Positions 1 to 5,715 of a stretch of 7,175 nucleotides of DNA are shown here, in pieces (position 1 is the stretch's first letter; every line of letters begins with the position of its first letter). Under the pieces are notes generated by a model, which saw nothing but the letters and a program-made list of their open reading frames with translations, did no database searches and was not told the origin of the DNA. Source of the DNA: Nitrospirales bacterium (GTDB taxonomy: Bacteria > Nitrospirota > Nitrospiria > Nitrospirales > UBA2166); the NCBI GenBank assembly GCA_029261375.1, contig JAJDBL010000403.1, forward strand, positions 1 to 7,175, written 5' to 3'. Made by a program: the position numbers and the translations under genes.

Positions 1-118
1 CCTGAGTCTCTCGAAGGGAAGGCCACAGCGAGCGAGGAGGCAAATCGTACGTCTGTACATTGAGCCGACCGAGCGAAGCGAGAACGCCGCTGGCGGGGTT
101 TTCTGAACATCCTGCTAG
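1..118. repeat. Intergenic repeat, copy A (right of unseen neighbour, at the 3' end of ispA)
   Basis: The first 17 bases, CCTGAGTCTCTCGAAGG, differ at two positions from the widespread intergenic motif CCTGAGCCTGTCGAAGG. A structured stretch follows: GGCCACAGCG (21-30) can pair imperfectly with CGCTGGC (89-95). Inside it, AAT-C-GTAC (43-50) pairs with GTACATT (55-61) around a GTCT loop. Positions 74-96 are an exact 23-base reverse complement of 1036-1058 on the other side of ispA. The distal part, TTCTGAACATCCTGCTAGG, is a type of sequence I associate with Nitrospira spacers (recalled, not searched). The ispA stop codon lies inside this end. The element may act as a transcription end or a REP-like mobile repeat; the sequence does not decide. 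Confidence 0.6.
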
Positions 119-999
119 GAGGTGCGGCTAAGTTGGAACGCTGCGAGAGCGCGCAACGGCTCGGCAGAAGAGCCGAATGACTCCAACGCTGCAATGGCTT
201 GATCCGTTAAAGTTTTTACTTTCTCGCGTGATTCGTCGACGCCGAAAAACGCCGGGTAGGTGGATTTCCCTCTGGCGGCATCGCTATTGGCGGATTTACC
301 GAGATCCTCAAGAGCCCCAACGACATTGAGAATATCGTCATTGATCTGAAATGCGAGACCGATATCCTCACTATACGTGGTGAGCGAGGCCAGCTGTTCG
401 GATGTCGCTCCCCCAATCAGAGCCCCCATGCGAACCGCAGCGCGAAAGAGTTTTCCGGTTTTGTGCTTGTGGATATACTCAAGCCGATCAGCATCAATGT
501 CCACGCCTTCTGATTCGATATCGACAGCCTGACCGCCAACCATTCCGACACTTCCAGACCCTTCCGCCAACTCGCGAACAACCTGGAGACGAACGCCGTC
601 ACCAATGCCATTCGTTGAGGGGCCAGGCAGGCTCGCGACTTCAAACGCCAACGTCAACAGCCCATCACCTGCCAAAATCGCGATGGCTTCATTAAAAGCT
701 TTATGGTTTGTGGGCTTCCCCCGACGAAAGTCATCGTCATCCATCGCAGGAAGATCGTCGTGAATCAGTGAATAGGTGTGAATCAGCTCAAGTGTTGAGG
801 CGATACGAATGATATCAGGCGATGTACCTTCAACCGCCTCGTATGCGGCGATGGCCAGGCCAGGGCGTAAACGCTTCCCCCCCGCGAACATGCTGTATCG
901 CATGGACTCGTGCAGAGTGCTATCCGGTGACGGGAGGGTTTCCTCGAGAAACTGATCTATTTTTTCTCGCTGTGCCGCGAGATAAGCTGCACCATCCAC
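115..999 (-). CDS. ispA: Polyprenyl diphosphate synthase (farnesyl/geranylgeranyl diphosphate synthase, IspA family)
   Basis: This enzyme condenses isopentenyl diphosphate with allylic diphosphates to make C15-C20 isoprenoid precursors in the cytosol. From the GTG at 999 it has 294 residues, the usual family length. Visible motifs are GGKRLRP (about residues 40-46, diphosphate binding), the first aspartate-rich motif DDLPAMD (81-87), GMVGGQAVD (152-160), KTGKL (180-184) and the second aspartate-rich region FQINDDILN (217-225). In that last motif the final Asp of the usual DDxxD is Asn225. The open frame extends upstream to an ATG at 1179, but those 60 extra residues are basic, lack family resemblance and are translated from an intergenic repeat. 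The GTG is preceded by AGGGGG six bases away, so I take it as the start. Product chain length cannot be read securely from the sequence. The gene is divergent from the aroQ operon. Confidence 0.92.
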   Translation of the reverse strand: MDGAAYLAAQREKIDQFLEETLPSPDSTLHESMRYSMFAGGKRLRPGLAIAAYEAVEGTSPDIIRIASTLELIHTYSLIHDDLPAMDDDDFRRGKPTNHKAFNEAIAILAGDGLLTLAFEVASLPGPSTNGIGDGVRLQVVRELAEGSGSVGMVGGQAVDIESEGVDIDADRLEYIHKHKTGKLFRAAVRMGALIGGATSEQLASLTTYSEDIGLAFQINDDILNVVGALEDLGKSANSDAARGKSTYPAFFGVDESREKVKTLTDQAIAALESFGSSAEPLRALAAFQLSRTS

Positions 1000-1005
1000 T
1001 ATATT

Positions 1006-1011
1006 CCCCCT
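1006..1011 (-). promoter_or_regulatory. Ribosome binding site that fixes the ispA start
   Basis: On the minus strand AGGGGG is followed by a six-base spacer (AATATA) and then GTG at 999-997. It is the only good Shine-Dalgarno match near the N-terminus of the conserved domain. It supports the GTG start over the upstream ATG at 1179. Confidence 0.75.
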
Positions 1012-1024
1012 ATACACGGTGGCT

Positions 1025-1104
1025 CTTGAAAAAGGCCGCCAGCGGCGTTCTCGCTTCGTGGCTGCGGCCTTGCTGGACAATCCTTTTTGAACAGCCCCTG
1101 CTTT
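1025..1104. repeat. Intergenic repeat, copy B (opposite orientation to copy A)
   Basis: Positions 1036-1058 are the exact reverse complement of 74-96 (23 bases, core AGCGGCGTTCTCGCTTCG). Similarity continues less exactly on both sides: a GAAAA-containing stretch before the core, and GCTGCGGCC (1061-1069) against GCTGTGGCC in the reverse complement of copy A. The tail, TTTTTGAACAGCCCCTGC (1084-1101), resembles TTTTCTGAACATCCTGC near 100-114. The spacer 1000-1301 is 302 bases long. Beyond this repeat it holds only a weak hairpin and a weak promoter-like motif near aroQ, plus an unassigned stretch (1105-1240). In that stretch I see a palindrome, CTGGCCAG (1124-1131), and no gene. Confidence 0.65.
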
Positions 1105-1240
1105 CTGTGGCCATCTGGGGAACTGGCCAGTGTTCAGAAATTTTGAGAAAGCCTTGAATTCTTTTGGGCTCCCACGCATAAATCAGCGGCGCGATTCTAA
1201 CAAAGCAACTTTTCATCGGTCAACGAGTAGGATGCCCTAA

Positions 1241-1267
1241 GGCCTTGCTACACAAGGCTATTCTTTT
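1241..1267 (+). terminator. Weak hairpin followed by a T-rich stretch upstream of aroQ
   Basis: GCCTTG (1242-1247) and CAAGGC (1253-1258) form a perfect six-base-pair stem around a CTACA loop, with a possible G-T pair extending it. TATTCTTTT follows. This is terminator-like but short. It sits in a divergent spacer where no plus-strand gene ends, so it may be an attenuator-like leader element, a remnant or chance. Confidence 0.25.
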
Positions 1268-1287
1268 AATGGCGAATACATTATGAT
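1259..1287 (+). promoter_or_regulatory. Possible promoter for the aroQ operon
   Basis: TATGAT at 1282-1287 resembles a -10 box and lies 14 bases before the aroQ ATG at 1302. The -35 candidates are poor: TATTCT at 1259-1264 with a 17-base gap, or TTCTTT at 1261-1266 with 15. The location fits the first gene of the operon, but the match is weak. Confidence 0.25.
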
Positions 1288-1301
1288 GCATCGATAGATG
1301 T

Positions 1302-1763
1302 ATGAGCACTGACATGCACCGACTCCTTGTTCTCCACGGCCCCAACCTCAACCTCCTCGGATCCAGAGAAACTTCAGTCTATGGAACAGGTTCGCTTGAA
1401 GAACTGGATCGCCAGATTATCGAGTGGGGAAACGCTGAAGGCGCAGAAGTCACCACGCGACAATCGAACGCCGAGGCCGACTTGATTCAATGGATTCAGG
1501 AATCCCCATCGGAGTATGATGCCATCGTGTTAAATCCTGGGGCGTTCACGCATACGAGCATCGCCATCCGAGATGCCATCGCTGCGGTGCCAACCCCCAC
1601 GATCGAGGTTCATCTCTCAAACATCTATGCGAGAGAAGAATTTCGACATCATTCCTATATCTCCGCGGTGGCAGTTGGGCAAATCGCGGGATTTGGCCCG
1701 CAGAGTTATCACCTTGGCATTCGGGCAGCAATACAGCATTTGGGTAAAGGAGAAACACAATGA
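1302..1763 (+). CDS. aroQ: 3-dehydroquinate dehydratase, type II
   Basis: This is the third step of the shikimate pathway: dehydration of 3-dehydroquinate to 3-dehydroshikimate in the cytosol. The type II class is a small flavodoxin-like fold that forms dodecamers. The 153 residues match the family length. Motifs in order are LHGPNLNLLG (residues 10-19) and the catalytic-loop tyrosine in SVYG (about 25-28). QSNAEADLIQWI follows where QSNHEGALIDWI is common, then NPGAFTHTS, EVHLSNIYAREEFRHHS with the catalytic histidine region, and GFGPQSYHLG. The first ATG (1302) has no clear Shine-Dalgarno. A second in-frame ATG at 1314 has GAG seven bases upstream and gives the more usual N-terminus (MHRLLVLHG), so the start could be four codons later. 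It is the first gene of the operon, and its TGA overlaps the efp start as ATGA, indicating translational coupling. Confidence 0.95.
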   Translation: MSTDMHRLLVLHGPNLNLLGSRETSVYGTGSLEELDRQIIEWGNAEGAEVTTRQSNAEADLIQWIQESPSEYDAIVLNPGAFTHTSIAIRDAIAAVPTPTIEVHLSNIYAREEFRHHSYISAVAVGQIAGFGPQSYHLGIRAAIQHLGKGETQ

Positions 1764-2326
1764 TTTCAACGGCAGAATTCCGCAATGGAGCCATGATCGA
1801 GATCGACGGCGAGCCCATGGAGATCGTGGAATTCCAGCACGTCAAGCCAGGCAAAGGCGGTGCCTTTGTGCGCACGAAAATACGAAAACTCAGATCCGGG
1901 AACGTCATCGATAAAACATTCCGCGCCGGGGAAAAGCTGGTCGAACCTGATTGCGAAGAACGCAGCATGCAGTTTCTGTACCGTGACGATGCGGCCAACG
2001 AATGGCATTTCATGGACGACCAAACCTTTGACCAACAGTTTTTTGCCGCAGAGCAGGTGGGCGACAATGCGGATCTGCTCAAAGAAAGCATGGTGGTCAA
2101 AATTCTGTTCTTTAAGGGAGAACCCCTGACCGTTCAGCTCCCGAATTTTGTTCAGCTCGAGGTGACCGATACCGACCCTGGCGTCAAGGGCGATACCGCG
2201 TCGGGTGGATCCAAGAACGCCACCGTCGAAACCGGAGCAGTGGTGAAAGTTCCGCTTTTTCTCGAGATAGGAACCGTCATTGTTATAGACACGAGAACCC
2301 GAGCCTATGTCGAACGCGTCCGGTAA
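1760..2326 (+). CDS. efp: Translation elongation factor P
   Basis: EF-P binds ribosomes stalled at consecutive prolines and stimulates peptide-bond formation. The 188 residues equal the usual bacterial length, with three beta-barrel domains: KOW-like N-terminal (about 1-64), OB (about 65-128) and C-terminal OB (about 129-188). The loop KPGKGGAF (residues 29-36) carries Lys32 at the tip, the position modified in lysine-type EF-Ps. The C-terminal signature KNATVETGAVVKVPLFLEIG is present around 153-172. The start ATG overlaps the aroQ stop by ATGA and has GGAG seven bases upstream. The end overlaps accB by 20 bases. No EF-P-modifying gene is visible in the window. An aroQ-efp-accB-accC order is common in bacteria, so the context is ordinary. 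Confidence 0.97.
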   Translation: MISTAEFRNGAMIEIDGEPMEIVEFQHVKPGKGGAFVRTKIRKLRSGNVIDKTFRAGEKLVEPDCEERSMQFLYRDDAANEWHFMDDQTFDQQFFAAEQVGDNADLLKESMVVKILFFKGEPLTVQLPNFVQLEVTDTDPGVKGDTASGGSKNATVETGAVVKVPLFLEIGTVIVIDTRTRAYVERVR

Positions 2327-2828
2327 ACGACCAGCAACCAAGAAGAAGGTGCCGACACGCGCCAAGGATACGCCGAAAGAGCAGACGTTTGATGTCGCGG
2401 AAATCGAACGACTCATCGATCTGTTCGAGCGTAAGAATATTACAGAGATCGAAGTTGAGCGAGGCGGAACGCGTGTCAAACTAGGGAAACCAGGAGCACG
2501 CGAGACACACGGTGATACGTCACCCTCGTCCGAACACACCCTATCTGGGAAAGCAAAGCCGGCTGCCGATTCCCCACTTTCTGATCCAGGACTGTACCCC
2601 ATCACCTCGCCGTTGGTCGGCACGTTCTATCGCTCCTCATCGCCGGATGCAAAGCCATACGTCGAAGAAGGTGATCACGTACGCAAGGGGCAAACTATCG
2701 GAATGATAGAAGCCATGAAGCTGATGAATACGATTGAATCCGATGTCGATGGGACAGTGGTCACGACACTCGTGGAAAATGGAACCTCAGTTGAATACGG
2801 TGAACCGCTCATCCTCATTCGACCGTAG
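2307..2828 (+). CDS. accB: Biotin carboxyl carrier protein of acetyl-CoA carboxylase
   Basis: AccB carries the biotin that AccC carboxylates, for transfer to acetyl-CoA in the first step of fatty acid synthesis. Of 173 residues, an N-terminal helical region (about 28-60, DVAEIERLIDLFERKNITEIEVERGG) is followed by a Pro/Ser/Ala-rich linker (about 61-95) and a C-terminal biotinyl domain (about 97-173). The biotinylation site is EAMKLMN, with Lys138. A thumb-like insert is present around GTFYRSSSPDAKPYVEEGD. The first ~27 residues are a Lys/Arg/Thr-rich extension before the point where most AccB proteins begin. An in-frame GTG at 2349 is a less likely start because the purine-rich stretch before it is too close. 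The ATG has only a weak GAG upstream and lies inside efp, so translation is probably coupled to efp. Confidence 0.95.
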   Translation: MSNASGKRPATKKKVPTRAKDTPKEQTFDVAEIERLIDLFERKNITEIEVERGGTRVKLGKPGARETHGDTSPSSEHTLSGKAKPAADSPLSDPGLYPITSPLVGTFYRSSSPDAKPYVEEGDHVRKGQTIGMIEAMKLMNTIESDVDGTVVTTLVENGTSVEYGEPLILIRP

Positions 2829-2948
2829 GGATGAAGTAGGTAGAAGGTAGATCGGTTGAAGGCTGAAGGTAAAAACTCAAAAAAGATAATAAAATAGAAC
2901 CCTCTTCTGCTACTAACCTTCAACCTAAACACCTACTCTGAGCCCCCC
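2829..2948. repeat. Spacer between accB and accC with purine-rich repeat and inverted repeat
   Basis: The left half is a degenerate repeat of GTAGG, GAAGG and TTGAAGG units (2835-2870). The right half mirrors it: AGTAGGT (2835-2841) is the exact reverse complement of ACCTACT (2931-2937), and GGTTGAAGG (2854-2862) of CCTTCAACC (2917-2925). An A/T-rich centre (about 2871-2896) separates the arms. In RNA this could fold into a long interrupted stem just before the accC start. It could be a processed or regulatory leader, or a mobile intergenic repeat. No gene is visible. Confidence 0.55.
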
Positions 2949-4295
2949 ATGTTCAAGAAAATTCTCGTAGCCAATCGCGGCGAAATCGCCATGCGCATCA
3001 TCCGCGCATGTAAAGAGATGGGAATTAGCACGGTTGCGGTCTATTCCAAAGCCGATACGAACGCCTTACATACCCAGCTCGCTGACGAAGCCATCTGTAT
3101 CGGTCCGGCCGACGCGATCCAAAGCTACCGGAATATTCCGAACGTCATCAGCGCGGCTGATGTCACCCGTTGCGATGCAGTGCACCCTGGGTATGGATTC
3201 CTCGCTGAGAACGCCCATTTCGTCGAAATGTGCGAGTCCATCGGATTGACGTTTATCGGACCAACCGCAGCGAATCTCGCCACCCTGGGGGACAAAGCCA
3301 AAACGCGAGATGCGATGAAAGCGAGCGGCATCCCCGTCGTACCCGGGAGCGAAGGCGAAATCACAGACGAATCAGCAGCTCAAGCCATCGCCGATGAGAT
3401 CAAATACCCCGTCATCATCAAAGCGTGTTCCGGGGGTGGAGGGAGAGGTCTTCGCGTCGTCCACCGTTCATCCGAGCTGAAGAAAGCGTTTGCCGCGGCG
3501 CAACATGAGGGTTTGGCAGTCAATGGTCGTGCTGGTGTCTACATCGAGCGTTATATTGCCGAACCACGACACATCGAAGTCCAAATTTTGGCGGATCACG
3601 AAGGACATACGATTTTTCTCGGCGAGCGGGAGTGCTCCATCCAGCGGAAATACCAGAAACTGATCGAGGAGACACCTTCACCCGCGGTCGACAAGAGCCT
3701 TCGGAAAGAACTCGGACGTGTTGCGACCCGCGCGGTTCAAGCCGTCGAGTATCTCAACGCCGGGACAATCGAATTTCTTCTGGATCGAGACAACAAGTTT
3801 TACTTTATGGAACTCAACCCGAGGATCCAGGTCGAGCATCCCATCACTGAAATGGTCACCGGAGTCGATATCGTGAAGGAACAGATCAGAATCGCGGCTG
3901 AACTGCCGCTGCAATACAAACAGAAAGATATCGAAGTGCGCGGCCACAGCTTTGAATGTCGCATCACGGCGGAATGTCCGGAAACGTTTGTCCCAAGCCC
4001 AGGACAAATTAAGGCGTGGCATCAACCAGGGGGATTTGGAGTCCGCGTGGAAAGTGGTGTCGACGACCAATCCATGGTTTTTCCTCACTATGACTCATTG
4101 ATCGCCAAACTAATTGTGCACGGCAATACACGAGAAGACGCCATGGCAAAGATGCGTTGCGCGCTCGACGAATTCGTCGTCGAAGGCATCAAAACAACCA
4201 TCCCACTCCACAAACGCGTATTCCAGGACCCTGACTTCATCAAGGGTCATCTCTCCACGAATTTTCTAGAACGCTTCACGGCAACCACGACGTAG
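2949..4295 (+). CDS. accC: Biotin carboxylase subunit of acetyl-CoA carboxylase
   Basis: This enzyme carboxylates biotin on AccB using ATP and bicarbonate. At 448 residues it matches the family (about 450). Domains are the biotin-carboxylase N-domain (1-~115, ANRGEIAMRIIRACKE), the ATP-grasp domain (~115-315) with the glycine loop SGGGGRG (161-167), and the C-domain (~335-445, GHSFECRITAE, PSPGQI). Catalytic residues Glu288, Asn290 and Arg292 are present in MELNPRIQVEH, and Arg338 in ECRIT. Two motifs differ from the commonest AccC form: LNPRIQVEH rather than MNTRIQVEH, and RITAECP rather than RINAEDP. The NPR form recalls pyruvate carboxylases, so a 2-oxoacid carboxylase subunit is an alternative, but adjacency to accB favours acetyl-CoA carboxylase. 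The start has no Shine-Dalgarno beyond a weak GAG (2940-2942). Confidence 0.94.
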   Translation: MFKKILVANRGEIAMRIIRACKEMGISTVAVYSKADTNALHTQLADEAICIGPADAIQSYRNIPNVISAADVTRCDAVHPGYGFLAENAHFVEMCESIGLTFIGPTAANLATLGDKAKTRDAMKASGIPVVPGSEGEITDESAAQAIADEIKYPVIIKACSGGGGRGLRVVHRSSELKKAFAAAQHEGLAVNGRAGVYIERYIAEPRHIEVQILADHEGHTIFLGERECSIQRKYQKLIEETPSPAVDKSLRKELGRVATRAVQAVEYLNAGTIEFLLDRDNKFYFMELNPRIQVEHPITEMVTGVDIVKEQIRIAAELPLQYKQKDIEVRGHSFECRITAECPETFVPSPGQIKAWHQPGGFGVRVESGVDDQSMVFPHYDSLIAKLIVHGNTREDAMAKMRCALDEFVVEGIKTTIPLHKRVFQDPDFIKGHLSTNFLERFTATTT

Positions 4296-4324
4296 GCTGA
4301 ATTTCACAGCCACCTGACATCTCG

Positions 4325-4972
4325 GTGACATCACTGAGCCCCAAAAACCAGCAAAACCTCCACGGACTCTACCTCCTCCTTGACCCCGAGGTCGCGGGTG
4401 ACATACCCCTCACCGACATCACAACACAGGCCATCGACGGAGGAGCACGATTGTTTCAATATCGAGCGAAAGGACCCTCGCGAGGAGAAATCTATCGTGT
4501 CGCGCTCGAGCTTCGGGAAATCACTGCGGCGCACAACGCCACGCTGATCATCAACGACTGGTGTGATATTGCGTTAGCCGTAGAGGCTGATGGGGTTCAC
4601 CTTGGACAAGATGACCTTCCGTTAGAAGACGCGCGTGCACTTCTCGGCCCTGATCGGTTGATCGGAATTTCTACGCATTCACTCGACCAAGCCGTCGAAG
4701 CGGAAAACGGAGGAGCAGATTACATCGGCTTTGGCCCCATGTACGACACGAAGACGAAGGACACTGGCTACACTCCTCGAGGCCCTAACGCAGCCCGAGA
4801 ACTACGCGCTCATGTTTCCATTCCAATCTTCGGAATCGGGGGAATCAATCTCACTAATATTACAGAACTGCACGCCACTGGCATCGATGGGATAGCCGTC
4901 GTGTCAGCAATTCTACGGGCACCTGAAGTCGATGTAGCCGTGAAGCGTTTTATCGCAGCGTGGTCAGACTGA
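4325..4972 (+). CDS. thiE: Thiamine phosphate synthase
   Basis: ThiE joins hydroxymethylpyrimidine diphosphate to thiazole phosphate, giving thiamine monophosphate. The 215 residues form a TIM barrel of normal length. Motifs are QYRAK (45-49, pyrimidine substrate), IND (76-78), GVHLGQDD (90-97), ISTHS (115-119), GPMYDTKTK (137-145, phosphate/thiazole loop), GIGGI (170-174) and VVSAI (192-196). The IND motif is followed by Trp where Arg is usual. The start is a GTG at 4325 with no good Shine-Dalgarno. It lies 29 bases after accC, so it is probably read on the same transcript. The placement is biochemically unrelated to the carboxylase genes. A truncated, diverged second copy lies at 5709-6112 with a constant offset of 1,140 bases. 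Confidence 0.94.
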   Translation: MTSLSPKNQQNLHGLYLLLDPEVAGDIPLTDITTQAIDGGARLFQYRAKGPSRGEIYRVALELREITAAHNATLIINDWCDIALAVEADGVHLGQDDLPLEDARALLGPDRLIGISTHSLDQAVEAENGGADYIGFGPMYDTKTKDTGYTPRGPNAARELRAHVSIPIFGIGGINLTNITELHATGIDGIAVVSAILRAPEVDVAVKRFIAAWSD

Positions 4973-4988
4973 AGCTAAACCAGTTTTT
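4966..4988 (+). terminator. Weak terminator candidate at the end of thiE
   Basis: ACTG (4968-4971) pairs with CAGT (4981-4984) around a nine-base loop, extendable by a G-T and an A-T pair, and runs into TTTTT (4984-4988). The stem is short and overlaps the thiE stop codon. The position, between converging transcription units, is right for a terminator. Confidence 0.3.
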
Positions 4989-4997
4989 CTCAATGAG
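4989..4997. repeat. Second copy of the palindrome, downstream of brnA
   Basis: CTCAATGAG is the reverse complement of CTCATTGAG at 5564-5572, so the toxin-antitoxin pair is bracketed by inverted copies. Similarity extends to CTCATTGAG-N-AA on the minus strand. It could mark the module's edges or be a second protein-binding site. Confidence 0.3.
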
Positions 4998-5022
4998 GGA
5001 GAAGCGCACTTCAACGTCTAAC

Positions 5023-5286
5023 TCAACCACCGCTTTCAGCGGCCGGCTGAATGTTCTTGTGAGAAGTCGAGTGCTGTAACCTCTCAGACAACCATATCTT
5101 AATAATAGATTGCCTCGTCACACCGAGTCTTGAAGCTTCCTTGTCAAGAGAGTCAATCATCCAGGTTGGAAAGTCGACGTTCACTCTTTTGTGTTCTTGT
5201 AAGGGTCGTCGAGATTTCGATACATTCAGGTTTTTAGTAATATCCTTACCTTCATCGAATTTTTTATCTAGGCTCTTAGCTTTCAT
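5023..5286 (-). CDS. brnA: BrnA/CopG-type ribbon-helix-helix antitoxin
   Basis: This 87-residue basic protein has a ribbon-helix-helix DNA-binding core. The strand is HKRVNVDFP (about 32-40), helix one is TWMIDSLDKEASRLG (41-55) and helix two is TRQSIIKIWLSERL (57-70). The N-terminal ~30 residues are rich in Lys/Arg/Asp and probably form the toxin-wrapping segment, though in BrnA-type proteins the order of domains varies. The tail after residue 71 is polar. The ATG (5286) overlaps the end of the toxin frame by 11 bases, with AGAGG nine bases upstream, so translation is coupled. The toxin-first order is typical of brnTA. The expected role is neutralising the toxin and repressing the promoter with it. 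Base composition is more AT-rich than the neighbouring operon, consistent with acquired DNA. Confidence 0.85.
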   Translation of the reverse strand: MKAKSLDKKFDEGKDITKNLNVSKSRRPLQEHKRVNVDFPTWMIDSLDKEASRLGVTRQSIIKIWLSERLQHSTSHKNIQPAAESGG

Positions 5287-5539
5287 AAAGGGCTACCTCT
5301 TCTGTCCTGGATCTTCGGACTGAAATAATTCGAACATCTTGGTTTCTGTAGGTGACAATTCCAGACCAGTGTTTTACCCCAATCATACCAATCACAAGAA
5401 ATCGCGCTTCATCGTCTGTGTGTGCGGGAATCTCTAACAAATCTTGATCGTTCCAAAGCAGCTGTGCTTCAAGAAAATCTATCCCGTGCTTGTCCTTATT
5501 TCGGGCACTCTTCTCTGAATCAAACTCGAATGCATACAC
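5276..5539 (-). CDS. brnT: BrnT-family toxin (DUF497, RelE-like ribonuclease)
   Basis: BrnT toxins are small RNases that inhibit translation when freed from their antitoxin. This 87-residue protein shows the family features in order: FEFDSEKSARNKDKHGIDF (4-22, with the characteristic KHG), LEIPAHTDDEARFLVIG (about 35-51), KHWSGIVTYR (about 56-65) and the basic RIISVRRSRTEEVALYES ending (70-87). The length is normal and no break is visible, so it is probably functional. The start is a GTG (5539); the ATGs just upstream and downstream on this strand are out of frame. There is no Shine-Dalgarno. The -10 box ends nine bases before the GTG, so the message should be leaderless or nearly so. It is the first gene of a two-gene operon with the antitoxin. 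Confidence 0.88.
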   Translation of the reverse strand: MYAFEFDSEKSARNKDKHGIDFLEAQLLWNDQDLLEIPAHTDDEARFLVIGMIGVKHWSGIVTYRNQDVRIISVRRSRTEEVALYES

Positions 5540-5548
5540 GGCATAGAA

Positions 5549-5575
5549 ATTATACCATTATTACTCATTGAGCAA
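5549..5575 (-). promoter_or_regulatory. Promoter of the brnTA pair
   Basis: On the minus strand a perfect -10 hexamer TATAAT occupies 5554-5549. A -35 candidate TTGCTC (5575-5570) is 15 bases upstream, shorter than the optimal 17. Transcription would begin around 5542, only about three bases before the toxin GTG. Confidence 0.6.
5564..5572. promoter_or_regulatory. Palindrome over the -35 region, possible BrnA operator
   Basis: CTCATTGAG is a nine-base palindrome around a central T and overlaps the -35 candidate. Ribbon-helix-helix antitoxins usually autorepress through such sites. The same palindrome (CTCAATGAG) occurs at 4989-4997, just beyond the antitoxin end. The operator role is inferred from position only. 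Confidence 0.35.
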
Positions 5576-5715
5576 GATGAGATCTACCTTCACTTCGAAC
5601 GGAACGCTCGCCATCAGCCTGACGAACCCATAGAACCTGGTCCGCGGTGATCCCACTGGGAACACCGTCATAAGTCGTGATCAGCAGATCCTTCTTGAGT
5701 CGGACCCGTTGCCCT
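5565..5715 (-). pseudogene. 3' remnant of a small unknown gene, cut by the thiE-like fragment
   Basis: The minus-strand frame ending with TGA at 5565 encodes about 50 plausible residues: GQRVRLKKDLLITTYDGVPS, then GITADQVLWVRQADGERSVR, ending SEGRSHLAQ. They alternate hydrophobic and polar residues in the manner of a small beta-rich domain. I do not recognise the family. Reading further upstream in the same frame (to 5780) gives an Arg-rich string that is simply the antisense of the thiE-like copy. The true N-terminus has therefore been lost or replaced at about 5709-5715. The fragment ends 25 bases before the toxin start, and its stop codon lies within the brnTA promoter region. A genuine short chimeric gene cannot be excluded. 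Confidence 0.45.

Noticed and set aside
822..1157. Plus-strand open frame across the ispA 5' end and the repeat
   Set aside because: Antisense to conserved ispA codons and read through an intergenic repeat; no family resemblance.
1546..2100. Minus-strand open frame antisense to aroQ and efp
   Set aside because: Same reason: Ser/Arg/Leu-rich translation with no domain, opposite well-supported genes.
1766..2623. Long minus-strand open frame of 285 codons antisense to efp and accB
   Set aside because: It lies wholly opposite two clear conserved genes, has low-complexity composition and no recognisable motif; it is a shadow of their codon bias.
2835..2937. CRISPR-like array in the accB-accC spacer
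   Set aside because: The repeated units are short, degenerate and without regular spacers; the pattern is an inverted purine-rich repeat.
3678..4088. Minus-strand open frame within accC
   Set aside because: Entirely antisense to catalytic accC sequence; no ribosome binding site or motif.
5030..5042. Small hairpin CCGCT-TTC-AGCGG at the antitoxin 3' end as a terminator
   Set aside because: It lies inside the coding sequence and no T-run follows on the minus strand.
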